The notes beneath the pieces were generated by a model that made no database searches, was not told the DNA's origin, and saw only the letters and a list, made by a program, of their open reading frames with translations. A DNA stretch of 23,806 nucleotides from JBDZUZ01 sp040255445 (GTDB taxonomy: Bacteria; Planctomycetota; Phycisphaerae; Phycisphaerales; UBA1924): NCBI GenBank assembly GCA_040255445.1, contig JBDZUZ010000048.1, positions 1 to 23,806 of the forward strand, written 5' to 3'. A program made the position numbers and the translations under genes. Below are positions 22,579 through 23,806 of the stretch, piece after piece. Position 1 is the first letter of the stretch. Each line of letters starts with the position of its first letter.

Positions 22579-23234
22579 TCACGCACCCCATCCGATCCGA
22601 AGCTCACGCCCCTCTCGAAGTACCGGCTCCATCCCGCACCAAGCCGCGATCTCATCGCGCAGTGCTTCGAGTTCGCGCGGGTCCTCCGCGGTAGCAAGCA
22701 CTGCTACATCCTTCATGCCCCAGACCACCAGTCCGTAGCCGCTCCAGCGCAATCTCTTCAAACCATTGCGCTCTTCGAGCCTGATGCGACCAATCACCGC
22801 TGCCCAGGAACCACGCATCCACCCCGGGCTCCTCCTCCGCCCCCGAGGGTACGAAAAGCACGCACCGTCCCATCGCGATGAAAGGCGATCTTCCTCGGAA
22901 GATACTTCTCCACGAGCACGCCAGCAACAGGAACCCAGAGCACCAGCACCGTCACAACAACCACCGTGGCGAGAAAGTCGCGAGGAGCGCCGCCGCCATG
23001 TTTCCACGCGCCGATCCCCGCGGCGATCGCCGCCGACAGGGCCACGATGCATCCCACTTTCATCCAGTTGACAACCCCCGCCGTTCCATTATCGGTGATG
23101 ATCAACTCATCGCCGCGTCGCTCAACGGGCGGTGTGAACGGCCACTGTCGCTGCCGAGACACCAGAAGCAGAGGCCCGATCCAGATCGACGCCCTCGCTA
23201 CGCCCGGCGCGGGTTGTGCTGCGTCTGCCTGCAT
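22579..23234 (-). pseudogene. Frameshifted membrane protein gene (PH-like?), hypothetical
   Basis: Two minus-strand frames together read as one protein. The first (ATG 23234, open to 22794) has a short N-terminus, two hydrophobic segments (MKVGCIVALSAAIAAGIGAW and FLATVVVVTVLVLWVPVAGVLV) and then KYLPRKIAFHRDGTVRAFRTLGG. The second frame continues naturally from about 22825 with WMRGSWAAVIGRIRLEERNGLKRLRWSGYG and a helical end to the stop at 22579. The switch lies among G/C homopolymers at about 22820-22848, so it is either a true single-base indel or an assembly error. The layout (two membrane helices followed by strands and a final helix) recalls bacterial PH-domain membrane proteins; this is a guess. 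It is convergent with acnA and divergent from recQ. Confidence 0.6.
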
Positions 23235-23381
23235 ACCCCGTTCACCCACCCCGAATCTCCCGACGCCTCCGAACTAAGACGTGCCGGGCGAAACGGTACC
23301 AAACCTCCTCGCCAGCGCGGGCGATCTTCCTCGTTGCCCCCCAACCGACACCCCCTCCCTCCGACCCCTTGACAACTCCCG

Positions 23382-23387
23382 TACCAT
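23382..23387 (+). promoter_or_regulatory. -10 box TACCAT, 6 nt before the recQ GTG (leaderless)
   Basis: TACCAT, then six bases, then GTG 23394, with no Shine-Dalgarno. A TTGACA at 23369-23374 is only 7 nt upstream of this box, too close to be its -35. The remaining 23235-23381 shows nothing else. Confidence 0.45.
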
Positions 23388-23393
23388 CCGCCC

Positions 23394-23806
23394 GTGACCA
23401 CTTCCGCGGCGACCACCTCCGACCCTCGCATCCGTGATGCCCTCCGCCAGTACTGGGGCTTCGAGACCCTCCGGCCCATGCAGTCGCAGGCGATTGATGC
23501 CGCCCTCGCCGGCCGCGATGCCCTCGTCGTCCTCCCCACCGGCGGCGGCAAGTCGCTCTGCTACCAATTGCCCCCGCTCATCACCGGCCGCCTCACCGTC
23601 GTCGCCTCGCCCCTCATCGCCCTGATGAAGGACCAGGTCGATGGCCTCGCCCTCAACGGCTACCCCGCCGCGGCGATCAACAGCAACGTCTCCTCCGACG
23701 ACGCCGCGGACATCCGCGCCCGCGCCGAGTCGGGCGAACTGCGCCTCTTGCTCGTTGCCCCCGAGCGGCTCGTGTCGTCGGGCTTCTGCAACTGGCTCAA
23801 GCGCTG
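23394..23806 (+). CDS. recQ: ATP-dependent DNA helicase RecQ (N-terminal part, cut by window end)
   Basis: The first 137 codons of a superfamily 2 RecQ helicase, a 3'-5' DNA unwinding enzyme in recombination and fork repair. Visible motifs are motif 0 (YWGFETLRPMQSQAIDAALAGRD, about 20-42), Walker A LPTGGGKSLCYQLP (47-60), motif Ia VVASPLIALMKDQVDGL (69-85) and LLLVAPERL (118-126), in the expected order. The DEAH box and later domains lie beyond the window. The start is GTG 23394, which is 10 residues before the conserved region; a TACCAT box 6 nt upstream suggests a leaderless mRNA. Confidence 0.93.
   Translation, partial: MTTSAATTSDPRIRDALRQYWGFETLRPMQSQAIDAALAGRDALVVLPTGGGKSLCYQLPPLITGRLTVVASPLIALMKDQVDGLALNGYPAAAINSNVSSDDAADIRARAESGELRLLLVAPERLVSSGFCNWLKR

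Noticed and set aside
22344..22697. 117-aa minus-strand ORF after acnA
   Set aside because: It runs through the hairpin repeats and overlaps the frameshifted gene; composition is Arg/Gly/Cys-rich noise.
23369..23374. TTGACA as -35 of recQ
   Set aside because: Only 7 nt from the TACCAT box, and no -10 lies at the right distance otherwise.

Overview
The window is GC-rich, gene-dense bacterial chromosome that most resembles Planctomycetota, class Phycisphaerae. This assignment is an inference. It rests on several proteins with short PEP-CTERM-like C-termini (PAP, a Leu/Ala/Gly helix, then three or four Arg), tandem CHRD-domain exported proteins, outer-membrane assembly genes (BamD-like, LptE-like), and the general style of the GroEL, FtsH and AcnA proteins. 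No rRNA, tRNA, CRISPR array, integrase or complete insertion sequence was seen.

Layout, left to right. At 81-1288 (minus) is a two-gene cassette: a DUF3800 protein translationally coupled to a small basic protein that may be a BECR-fold RNase. By eye it is less GC-rich than its surroundings, and it sits directly behind the groEL terminator. The chaperonin block follows at 1348-4490 (minus): a degenerate receiver-domain protein, groES, a 77-aa protein of unknown function and groEL. rmuC (plus) and ftsH (minus) converge on a nested inverted repeat. Upstream of ftsH lie lptE and a bamD-like gene, overlapping by ATGA. Next come a PEP-CTERM-like protein (minus), a beta-ketoacyl synthase (plus), a zinc-ribbon membrane protein (minus), a coiled-coil lipoprotein (plus), a Tat-exported NAD(P)-dependent epimerase-like protein (minus) and two tandem CHRD proteins (plus). 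A tandem array of hairpin repeats separates these from a LysR regulator and aconitase (acnA). After acnA lie more hairpins of the same family, a frameshifted membrane-protein gene (minus), and the first 137 codons of recQ, cut by the window edge.

Functional themes are protein quality control (GroES/GroEL, FtsH), envelope biogenesis and surface proteins (BamD-like, LptE, lipoprotein, three sorted exported proteins), DNA maintenance (RmuC, RecQ) and the TCA cycle (AcnA beside a LysR regulator).

The signals most worth a second look are: (1) the DUF3800/putative RNase cassette, with a candidate extended -10 made from the groEL stop codon and overlapping the groEL terminator; (2) a family of intergenic hairpins whose loop and ends are conserved while the stems differ but stay complementary; (3) three genes with a TANNNT box exactly 6 nt before an ATG or GTG and no Shine-Dalgarno, suggesting leaderless mRNAs; and (4) the unknown small gene inside groES-groEL. 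Everything here was read by eye; no alignment, database search or folding program was run.
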